A stretch of DNA of 64,000 bases. Source: Neodiprion pinetum (lineage: Eukaryota > Arthropoda > Insecta > Hymenoptera > Diprionidae). Every line of letters begins with the position of its first letter. The first letter of the stretch is position 1. The translations under genes and the position numbers were made by a program. The notes beneath the pieces are model-generated. The model had not been told where the DNA came from. It made no database searches and worked only from the letters and a program-made list of their open reading frames with translations. Positions 27,701-35,913 of the stretch are shown here, piece after piece. The DNA is taken from contig NC_060234.1 of assembly GCF_021155775.2 (NCBI RefSeq), positions 32,113,026 through 32,177,025 on the forward strand, in the 5' to 3' direction.

Positions 27701-30700
27701 GTAAAGTTGCGCGTCTACAGTCTGCCTCTGAACTTGATCTTCGATCGGAATAATAATTTGTCTTCCGTGATCAATGTGGTGCTGATCCCCGGCTGGATTG
27801 ACACTTCTTAAAGTCAACACGCGCGGCAGAAGCCTCTATGTCACGGAGGCTGAACACTGCGAGTGGTTCCGACGGTGAAAAAGCTAAGGGATTTGCATCC
27901 CTGCTTGAAAATTTAGGGGGAGCATGCCGATCATGCTAAAAATGATCGATATTTTTGGCTCGATCAGATCGTTGTTCAAGGTCCAGCGGGTTTCTGAAGA
28001 CACGCTGATATTCCGACTACATTACCGAGCCACAGTCGCTCTACTATTGGCTAGTTGCTTGACCTTGGCATGCAAAAGCCTATCCGGATCACCAATTCAC
28101 TGCGAGGCTGCTGGTTCTGTCGACAAAATAGTATTGGAGACGTTTTGCTGGTTACACACGACGTACAGCATGGTACACGCGTTCAACATGAGCCTGGGTC
28201 AGGCGGTTCCTTACCCGGGTGTTTTCAACAGTAAAGCTGTCGTACATGGCCCTGGTCCACAACCCTTGGTCAAACAGCACAAATACTATCAGTGGGTCAT
28301 CTTCGCACTTCTCTTCCAAGTAAGCTGCGGTTTATCTTTCCGTGTAAATACAACATGAAGTAAATGCAACGGCCGATATGTATTGTGCCCTACATTCATC
28401 TTGCGGTACCTAACGCAATTTTCGCCTATTAGCTGTCCAGTCTTCTGAATCCTAATTCGTGAGGTCTACTTAAAATAAAACAAGTCGTGGCCAAATGCTG
28501 ACCGCATTACGTCTCGAAGGCTTTTAAAGTCTGCTACGAATTCTCTAGGCTAAGTCCATTTTAGGCCAGGCCGAGAATAGTATTTTTCTTTGTACCTGAT
28601 TTAAAATATTGTTGTTAGAGATTTTGGCTACATAATTTTTTCAAAGAAATCTGCGAGGTACTTTTAAACTGATCACAAGAAGAGACGACTCGTTCTTGTA
28701 TATTATATTTCGTTTTGCTCGTACTCTAGGTCGTACACTATCATTTTTTTTGCTCTTTTAAGTGGGTAAACCGTATATAGAACTCCATAGGATATTTGTA
28801 ATCTACATCGCTATGTCATGAACATTGTTGGGACTATTGATTTGCACGTTTGAAAGAACATTCGTATCCCAGCTTATTAGCGAAAGGGCAAATGCATATC
28901 GATGGGCGACACGAAAATTGAAACGAATTGGTAATCCTGTGTCACAAGCCAGTGCCACCTGTGTCGTAACGTAATTGCGTCTTTACAATTGTGACCGGTG
29001 ATTGAAAATGGATCGCTGTTACGCAGAGTACATGATGTACAGGTTGGGGAACAGGTGAAAAGTTTTTGTTCATAATTGCGTTATCAAATCCCTTTCTGAA
29101 GCAGTAATTTGTTTCTGTCATTTGCACTTGGCAGAAATTCATGGTCTGTAAAATTTCAAACTACGCAATACTCCAGCAAGCAATTGGTTCCAGGTTCAAC
29201 ATGCTCTTAGACCATTTAATATAGCGTGGCTCGTATCCACCTTTATTGCCACTCGTACGTAGAACGGCGTCGTTCTCATATCCGGAAAGATTTTATATGA
29301 ACTTTTAATATTTCGAGAGATGAATTTGATCAAGAGGCGAAAAGTAAATCTCCGCACGTGACAGCAGGAAGCTTCTGCTTCCTGTTTTCTTAGGCTGACA
29401 GTTGCACGTGCAGACACCGTCCTTCTTGAAGTTAACCATCATTCTCAAAACATTAGTCTGAAACACACATTTCTATACACATTTATTGATCCTGTCCAAT
29501 ATCGTCATTCGTACTTTTGAGCGCGTACATTTATTAGATCAAAGAGAGGCAATACATACGATAACTGGAAGCTATGCTATTATGGAACAAGATCCAGTTA
29601 CTCGAGCGCTGAAAGTTGAAAAATGGCATTCGTATGTACGTCCGTTTTACACATCCTCCACACCCTTGGCATCAGAGGAAGATGAATGCCAAAATGAAAG
29701 TGATAAGTGAAATATATCGGTAGCCGAGAGTAAGATTAAAATTATTCTTGGAAACGATATAATAACTTGCAAAGTGGAGGTAAAAGGATGCCAAAGCGTG
29801 CTCTAATGGCATCCTAAAACACATCCTCTGTTTTATGTAAGTCGAGGTAAGGCGGTATGTGCGAATCCAGTACTTAGGGTCCACATGTTTAGGTCAAGCG
29901 GCTAGTAGTCGGTGGCCGATACGAACGCGGGCGACGGAACTGTAAGATTTGGAGTCGCGCCAAAAAGCTTATGATATGGAAAAACTTCAGCCTCGTGCGC
30001 AGACGCGCGAACGTTGAATACGTGTTTTGTTTCTCGCACGTGAACGTAGGTGCATTGACACCGGCTTTAAAATGTCTGTGCAAACATGGCGAACAATCGA
30101 CGTGTGATTAGAAACTATTATTATTGCACGAGATGTGGATCTTTATTTCTGTACGTGCAACTCGTTGAGATACTTTAAGCGTTGTTTTCGTTTACCAAAC
30201 TTGGCCAATTCTGTTACAGGCAATTCTGTTCTACACACCGCGATGGTTGTGGAAAGGATGGGAAGGTGGGAAGATCCACGCGCTTATGATGGATCTGGAT
30301 ATTGGCATCTGCTCAGAAGTCGAAAAGAAACAAAAGAAGAAGCTGCTACTAGATTATTTGTGGGAAAACCTGAAGTACCACAACTGGTGGGCGTATAGGT
30401 ACTACCTCTGTGAGGTTTTGGCCCTCATTAACGTCATTGGTAAATAACTTATTCCACGAAGTTCGAGCACGCATGAATTTTTACTTTTTTTTTTGTTCCT
30501 TTCGTTTCTCCTTTCCTCTGTTGCTAGCCCGGCGTAATTCAGTATGACATACATAGGTGCCGGGTGAATTGTCCGTCCCAAGTTTAGCGATATGTACGTA
30601 CCCTATGTATATCACTTGACTAGTATTTGATGGGCTATAACGATATAAGCTGATTTTATTCATTGCAAGCGTAAAAAAAAGATCGGTAAATGAATGAACT

Positions 30701-32204
30701 ATTTATAGAGATTTGGCAGGCGTACAACTGGCAACGTCACAGTAATCTTAGAACCAGCTATTAGAACAATGTACCTCTGTGATCTCTAAACGTTTCTTAC
30801 GACCCAGAGTTTGATCTTTGACTCGTATCAGTCGGCGATGACGCCCCTTGTTCAAACGAGTAGTACATGGTCCAATGGTACATGTCTAGGGTTTTCCCCC
30901 CCGGATCTTCCGGCGATGCAATTGGTATCTGACCGAGCGTATTGCTCGCAAGCGACGATTATTGGAAACAGCGGTGTCTGATTTTGAATTCTTTTTTTTG
31001 CATAGGTCAAATGTTTCTAATGAACCGGTTCTTCGACGGAGCATTCCTGACGTTTGGTATTGACGTTCTGAGGTTCCTCGAATCTGACCAAGAGGACCGA
31101 GTCGATCCGATGATCTTCGTTTTTCCGCGGATGACCAAGTGTACTTTTTACAAGTACGGAGTTGGCGGAGAGGTGGAGAAACATGACGCAGTCTGCATAC
31201 TGCCTTTGAACGTAGTAAACGAGAAGATTTATGTCTTCCTCTGGTTTTGGTTCCTACTTCTCGGTGCTCTAAGCTTCATGACCGTCGTGTACAGGGTACG
31301 TAGGTCGTCCAAATTTTTCAATTTCCGTTCTACTACCTTGTCATAATATCAATCTTGTCAACGGCCTTTGCCTCTAAGTAATCACGAGAATCGTCGGTTT
31401 GATATAACGTGCGTCAAGAATCCCGGTATGCCGGAAGTACCGATGACAGCAGTTGACGTCATTACATAAGCAGCCTTCAAAGATCAAGACTCAGTCATGA
31501 GGTTATTGGAGGTACGTCGTTACAAATATCGAAATATCGGGCATGCGAACGGGGTAGGAAATACTCGAGGTTTTCAAATTCGTACAGACTGTGAAATATT
31601 TTCATACCATTCTTCCGGAGTGGGAGACGCATGGAACTATCTAACAGTGAATCGTAATACTGAGTATCAATAAATAACGCATTGCTTCGGAAATCAGTAT
31701 CACATTTATCCAAAGTAGCAGCACTTTATCCCTGTAATGAGTCATTTCGCATTTACTGCCGTGCCACGGGGACCATTATCGCTCGAGCCTGGTACCGGAC
31801 TTTGCAAAAGGTGCAGGCAAACTCAATGTCGTAAAGTTTCGGCGCGAAGTGATATGCGCGTGCAGCTCTGCGGGAAATCCTTGAATCAACATCTCGCGTT
31901 GACGACAGACTCCGTCAAGCGTGCATAAGTAATGTTTATCTTTGGCTCGCCACAGATCGTGATAATATTCTCACCACGAATGAGGGTCTACCTGTTGAGA
32001 CTGAGATTTCGCCTAGTCCGAAGAGAAGCTGTGGAGACGATAGTCAGACGGAGTAAAATGGGAGACTGGTTCCTCCTCTACATGCTGGGAGAGAATCTGG
32101 ACACAGTGATATACAGGGACGTGATGCACGACCTGGCCAACAAGTTGGCATCGAGGCATCATCACAGCGTCCCCGGCATTAAAGGCGAGCTCCAGGAGGC
32201 GTAG
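12528..32204 (+). CDS. shakB: shaking-B innexin, whole gene with three alternative 5' coding cassettes
   Basis: This is an innexin, a four-pass plasma-membrane protein that forms invertebrate gap junctions and electrical synapses. Common exons are 30220-30439, 31006-31295 and 31956-32204, encoding 252 shared residues. Alternative 5' parts are A (12528 or 12726-12761, 13783-13913, 14008-14212), B (21617-21979) and C (27924-28319). Each cassette ends at a codon boundary just before the shared AILFYTPRW segment, so each gives an intact frame: A 376 residues from 12726 (442 from 12528), B 373, C 384 (378 from its third Met). Insect ShakB is about 370 residues. The YYQW(V) signature at the second membrane segment, two cysteines in each extracellular loop and the strongly conserved [13 protein letters not shown] and [10 protein letters not shown] stretches identify the family member. 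Alternative first exons are established for Drosophila shakB; usage here is inferred from phase and homology, without transcripts. Confidence 0.95.
13783..13913 (+). CDS. shakB: shakB cassette A, exon 2 (membrane segment 1)
   Basis: The exon encodes [14 protein letters not shown], then a hydrophobic first membrane segment ([13 protein letters not shown]) and the start of extracellular loop 1 ([15 protein letters not shown]). [10 protein letters not shown] and VGNPIDC are hallmark innexin segments. The acceptor is the AG at 13781-13782, chosen because it puts GTG AAC AGA GTG AAA in frame with the CAC ending exon 1. Its pyrimidine tract is weak, and a second AG a few bases downstream would break the frame. 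The donor GTAAAC at 13914 leaves a split codon (AG/A, Arg). Threonine replaces the usual tyrosine before VGNPIDC. Confidence 0.85.
14008..14212 (+). CDS. shakB: shakB cassette A, exon 3 (extracellular loop 1 to membrane segment 2)
   Basis: The exon completes the split Arg codon and encodes [18 protein letters not shown], a variable loop ([15 protein letters not shown]) and the [13 protein letters not shown] start of membrane segment 2. It holds the second loop-1 cysteine (FCW). The acceptor is CAG at 14005-14007. The donor GTACAT at 14213 follows the CAG codon, so the exon ends in phase 0 and joins the common exon at 30220 across a 16-kb intron that contains cassettes B and C. The His-rich segment [10 protein letters not shown] in the loop is not present in cassettes B or C. 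Confidence 0.9.
14213..21616 (+). other. shakB intron / upstream region of cassette B, no coding exon seen
   Basis: For cassette A this is part of the long intron to the common exon; for isoform B it is the 5' flank and leader region. I see no further innexin cassette: the YYQW signature occurs only at about 14178, 21947 and 28290. The open frames here (for example 121 codons at 15413) resemble no family I know. The notable part is the GC-rich block at about 19.2-19.7 kb, listed separately. Confidence 0.6.
19213..19220 (+). promoter_or_regulatory. TATA-box candidate upstream of shakB cassette B
   Basis: A clear TATATAAA lies at the start of a GC-rich block (about 19190-19700) 2.4 kb upstream of the isoform B start codon. 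The block ends at a donor-like CCAG/GTGCGG at 19688/19689. A possible acceptor, CGGCAG at 21568-21573, lies just upstream of the isoform B start codon. Together these could form a non-coding first exon and intron. No strong initiator lies about 30 bases after the TATA box, so the call is tentative. Confidence 0.35.
21617..21979 (+). CDS. shakB: shakB cassette B, single alternative first coding exon
   Basis: The exon encodes 121 residues: an N-terminus [16 protein letters not shown], membrane segment 1 after VFRLHYS ([13 protein letters not shown]), extracellular loop 1 with the canonical [12 protein letters not shown] and DVLNTYCWI, and the [16 protein letters not shown] start of membrane segment 2. 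It is the cassette closest to the typical insect ShakB N-terminus. The start is fixed by the MLDIFRGLK signature. The donor GTAACT at 21980 follows a CAG codon, in phase 0 like the other cassettes. Spliced to 30220, 31006 and 31956 it gives 373 residues. Unlike cassette A it has no introns. Confidence 0.96.
21980..27923 (+). other. shakB intron between cassettes B and C
   Basis: There is no coding exon I can support. A GC-rich stretch lies at about 24.48-24.95 kb, and a short tandem repeat lies at 27.24 kb. Open frames on both strands are under 140 codons and unlike any family I recognise. Promoter and leader sequences for cassette C are expected near the 3' end of this interval, but no TATA box or other clear core element stands out. 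Confidence 0.6.
27241..27302. repeat. Short G-rich tandem repeat
   Basis: About four to five imperfect copies of a 10-base unit close to GGCCAAGGGA, ending in a related GGTCTAAGGAGG. It lies about 0.6 kb upstream of shakB cassette C. The direct read-out shows low-complexity purine-rich sequence; any regulatory role is unknown. Confidence 0.75.
27924..28319 (+). CDS. shakB: shakB cassette C, single divergent alternative first coding exon
   Basis: This is a third innexin N-terminal cassette of 132 codons. Three in-frame Met codons occur at 27924, 27933 and 27942. The third gives [17 protein letters not shown], exactly the family length before SEDT, so it may be the functional start. [16 protein letters not shown] leads into membrane segment 1. 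Extracellular loop 1 reads [11 protein letters not shown] instead of YVGNPIDC but keeps both cysteines (PIHC and TFCWL). The exon ends [13 protein letters not shown] with donor GTAAGC at 28320, in phase 0. It lies 1.9 kb before the common exons. It is clearly more diverged from A and B than they are from each other, which could mean different docking partners. Confidence 0.93.
28320..30219 (+). other. shakB intron before the common exons
   Basis: This 1.9-kb intron holds no coding exon I can support. It ends at the acceptor CTGTTACAG (30211-30219). A small perfect inverted repeat (AGGAAGC/GCTTCCT) lies near 29367. Confidence 0.7.
30220..30439 (+). CDS. shakB: shakB common exon 1 (membrane segment 2, cytoplasmic loop, start of membrane segment 3)
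   Basis: The exon is shared by all isoforms. It starts at [19 protein letters not shown], completing membrane segment 2, then encodes the cytoplasmic loop with [20 protein letters not shown] and [17 protein letters not shown], and the beginning of membrane segment 3 ([12 protein letters not shown]). The lysine cluster and the NWWAYRYY stretch are diagnostic of ShakB among insect innexins. The acceptor is ACAG at 30216-30219. The donor at 30440 (GTAAAT) splits the Gly codon in phase 1. Confidence 0.97.
31006..31295 (+). CDS. shakB: shakB common exon 2 (extracellular loop 2 and membrane segment 4)
   Basis: The exon completes the split Gly and encodes [20 protein letters not shown] (end of membrane segment 3), extracellular loop 2 with the conserved cysteines in [10 protein letters not shown] and [17 protein letters not shown], and membrane segment 4 ([18 protein letters not shown]). 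The [19 protein letters not shown] stretch matches the insect ShakB pattern. The acceptor CATAG ends at 31005. The donor GTACGT at 31296 follows the AGG codon, in phase 0. A short intron (30440-31005) separates it from the previous exon. Confidence 0.97.
31296..31955 (+). other. Last coding intron of shakB
   Basis: This is a 660-base intron from GTACGT to CCACAG. It contains no support for an alternative exon. Confidence 0.8.
31956..32204 (+). CDS. shakB: shakB common last coding exon (cytoplasmic C-terminus)
   Basis: The exon encodes the cytoplasmic tail beginning [20 protein letters not shown], continuing through [20 protein letters not shown], and ending [14 protein letters not shown] before a TAG stop at 32202-32204. 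The GDWFLLYxLGxN motif is conserved across insect innexins. The acceptor CCACAG ends at 31955. Eight to ten bases after the stop the sequence CCCGTAAGT looks like a splice donor. An AATAAA follows at 32295, so the message may either end there or continue after a 3' UTR intron. Confidence 0.97.
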   Translation: MVIIFSPRMRVYLLRLRFRLVRREAVETIVRRSKMGDWFLLYMLGENLDTVIYRDVMHDLANKLASRHHHSVPGIKGELQEA

Positions 32205-32294
32205 CCAAAAACCCGTAAGTTTCGAAACTCATTGAGGCTTGCACTATTTTCAAAAAATCTCATCATCTGCCCCTAGCCGAGGACGAACCTTAAC

Positions 32295-32300
32295 AATAAA
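32295..32300 (+). terminator. Possible polyadenylation signal of shakB
   Basis: This is a canonical AATAAA 91 bases after the stop codon. A 3' UTR this short is possible, but a donor-like GTAAGT between the stop and this site leaves other 3' ends open. Confidence 0.35.
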
Positions 32301-35300
32301 TTATCGGCGAGGTGCCCGCGAGTTCGGAAAGCAACGCGACTACACGTGACGCGGTTTTGAGGGCTCTGGGCGAGGCGGGGGGCGGTGGGCCGCTCCTATT
32401 TGGAGCGCGGCAAGCATGCAGTCTTAAAATATTCCTCTATTGCCCGATAGACAGATAGGAACGGCCACCGGCACCGCTGTGGCGACGGTGTGCGCTAGAG
32501 TCTCGTTACCCTGCGGCCCCGAGAAGTTGTTTTATAAACTGGCCATCGGAGCCGGGCGGTCGGTAGGTCTTCGGTCTTTGGTTCCCGCGCTGTTCTGGAG
32601 AGAATTGTTGTTTCCCTCATCCGACGAAGAGCTTGGTTCTAAATTTAATCAACCTGCAGTTGCGAGCCTCGATGCTCTATGCCGTTCTTTAACTATTTTT
32701 ATTATGCCTTTTAACGAATTTTACTCTCTTCCTCTCCCTGGAAAAAAGTTATTGCAGCCATGCCGAGGCGTCTCGTTCTCCTTAGCGACGTTTTAACGGA
32801 CCGACGCTGGTTCCACGTTTGATATCACTTTGATGTTATGCTAACAATAGTCACGACGGAATGACAGGGCGTTAGGAATGAGCGCCGAGTTTCCGGTGTT
32901 CCCATGATGCTCGAAAGACGGATGAAACCCCGGGAGAAGCGAATACTGCGTTGCAAGTATAAAAACAACGTGGGCACGTTATTGCACAGCATATCGTAAA
33001 TATGGGGAGTAAGTGTTTGGCAATATCGTGAACGTTTTTCGCGGGGTATCCTCTTATAATTCGATTGCGGCAACAAATAATATGCTTAATTATACACTCG
33101 GAAGTTATACAAGCTAGTTAAGTTGTTTAAAATATAGTTGGTATACGACGCCGTTAAGGACCCAAATATTAGATGGGCAGACAGCTTCTGGAATCACTCC
33201 GTTCGTTTCAATCATGGGTCGCGGGATCGGTAGGCATGAGCGGGAAAAACCAGGACACCGGTAGCACATGTGTATAACGTATGCGTGTGGCGAACCAGAC
33301 GGTCGGTCGATTCGGTAGGGAGCATCGTACCTCTTCTCGAGTCACCGAGCAGCGGGCGCTCTCTGCCGATCGCAACGGCGAGCCGAATTAATTTAACTCG
33401 CTTGTACGCGAGCACGGTTCGTTTGTTGTTTCAGGCTTGCCGTGCCGCTGCTCTCTCTGCCCGTTTGATTCGCCACGGTTAGTAACGCGTCTTATGTTTC
33501 CCTTAAGACTTAAAAAATGGCGAAAACTTAAGGGGGCGTTTACGGCCGAAAAATCGGTTTATCGATTTTTTGCATTCTTGTTCGTTTTCATCCCTCCTTC
33601 GAATGGGCGCGTTGGGACTTAGTTCCTAAAAAAATTTTTGGGTGTCGAAAACGTTTAATTTGTATATGCCGCATACTGCAACTCTTTCAGAATTTTTAAC
33701 GCATTATTCTTCACGTTTGATTTTTCAAACCTCAGCGCAATGTTTCTCTAGTTTCTGGCCGATTCACCTGAAACCTTTACATGTTGTTATTTTAAAGTAT
33801 TTTTCACACGTCGTCATAGAATTTTAGCTAAATTCTCACCCGGGAGTGAGATCTAATAAATTTTGTGTCGAAAAACTGTTAATTTTTTGTCAATATTCGA
33901 AAAAATTATATATTTTCGTTCAAAATGAAGGTATTGAAAAAATCCTACGACAATTCGTGGGTATTTACAAGTAGATTACGCCAAGAAAATCCGTGTGCTA
34001 TGCCACAAATGTTAAGTGAAAAATCTTGCGCGCAATGAATTTTCACCTTTATACACTTTATTAAAATTGCACTCTGTGCATCACCCTGATACATTTAGAT
34101 GACGAATCTAAGGGGGCAAGTTTATTCTAAAAGATGTAAGAGATATATACCTAAAGCTTCTAGTAATAACATTAGCGATCCATTGTTTTCATATACCAGT
34201 CCCAGACGCAAGGCTATCGGTACTGAAGTTATCAATAAAGCCGTTATTCAATTTTGAGAGGGAAAAATGTTCACTCTTTGTTTCATTTAAAGAAAATTTT
34301 ATTCACATATCTATATTATCAATCAACTGCCCTAACCACTTTCTGTTACATCACACGACACTAGCCAATGAGAGGTTGTGAGGCAGTTATAAATATGTAC
34401 GAATCGTAGAAGCTGACTGGTAGTATTACGAAGAGACAAAAAAATTCAATCATCGTCATTATTATCACCGCTATTTGAACAAATAAGTTCCGAGTGAATT
34501 CTTCGGTGCGCTCAGCATTATCGCAGTGGGAGAACTTGTTGGTTCCAATGATTTCAAACTGTCGATGCCGGACTTGCGAAGTAGAGTTGTAACAGTCAGC
34601 GACAGCGCTGACAGAGATCTTCCAGTCGGCGGCAACAGATAGCGACACTTGGTATCAGTTTCCATAACGATTACCTCGTCCTAACGTGCTTCATTTTAAT
34701 CTAATTATCAGTAAACGCTCGTTCGTGACGGACGCACGTAAATACGTTGCTTTCCTTCATTCTCCCGAGTTGCTTTCTGCTACAAACCAGATCAGAGTCC
34801 ATCTGCAGTAGGATATTTACCGACCTAGTAAAAGAAAAGTAGTACATCGCAGTCTATCGACCATCGGCTGCCACATAACAATAAGCTAGAGAAAAGCATT
34901 TCGGGTTACATAGCGAATAAAAAACAAGAGTCGAAAAATAAAAACAAAATATTTGCCTGAACTCACATACCGACACATTCAACATAGGTACAGTATATGG
35001 GTACCTCGCGTTTGAGCTATAACTGAGACGAGTGCTAAACGACGCGATATCGCCCCAAGATGACCTCGATCACGTCCGGGTTACAAGTCGTCTACGATTT
35101 TGATCGTTATTTTGACGTGTTCATTTACATCTGACGCAACCGGATCGCATAAGCGTAACGCCTGTAATACGTAAATTGTTCTTATTCCAGACGCCATCAA
35201 CATCGATTTGTGTCTTCCCCATCGATCTCCAGCCGAGAGCATCTCAACCAACCAAAGGAGTTTCATTATTTATTTGCATCTTATACCAACTTCGTATACC

Positions 35301-35823
35301 AGGCTACGCATCAAAATGATCTGCCTATGTGTAGGGACGTGTGTAAGAATACGCCTGTCGTTACGAGATTTTGGTAATAATCATGCAAGATAGTCGATAT
35401 GGGCTTAATTGTGTATTATAATTATTATAGTAACAGGCACTTTAGTACTATACATGATTATCATTATTATTGTTATTATCATCGGCGGTGTCGCCAATGC
35501 TAGATCCATAAATTTTATTGTTATCTTTATTCTCATTATTTTTATTTTATTTCTTCATTGTTATTGAGGTATCGCTAATATTACCATTATTATTATTACA
35601 ATTATTATTATTATCGTTATTTATATCGAGTTTTTAAACTTGAAAAAGACGCGTTTTGTACGAGTGATAGGTGGTAGTTATAGTAATAATTACAGAGAGT
35701 GAAAAAATTGACGAGATGAAAATGAAAAATAAAAATATAATCGAGGGGTGTGTGCTCGTAAAGCGCATCGCTATACCTCGATCAAGAAGTGAAGATTTAT
35801 TTAATGAATAAATCAAATTTTAT

Positions 35824-35825
<2 letters not shown>

Positions 35826-35912
<87 letters not shown>
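35826..35912. repeat. (AAT)29 microsatellite
   Basis: A perfect trinucleotide array of 87 bases. About 210-410 bases upstream lies an imperfect ATT-rich tract (35414-35632) on the same strand, which is its complement, so the two could pair across the intervening sequence. Confidence 0.95.

Positions 35913-35913
<1 letters not shown>

Noticed and set aside
32440..32796. 118-codon frame just after shakB
   Set aside because: Lies downstream of the likely poly(A) signal, lacks family features, and its N-terminal part reflects GC-rich low-complexity sequence.
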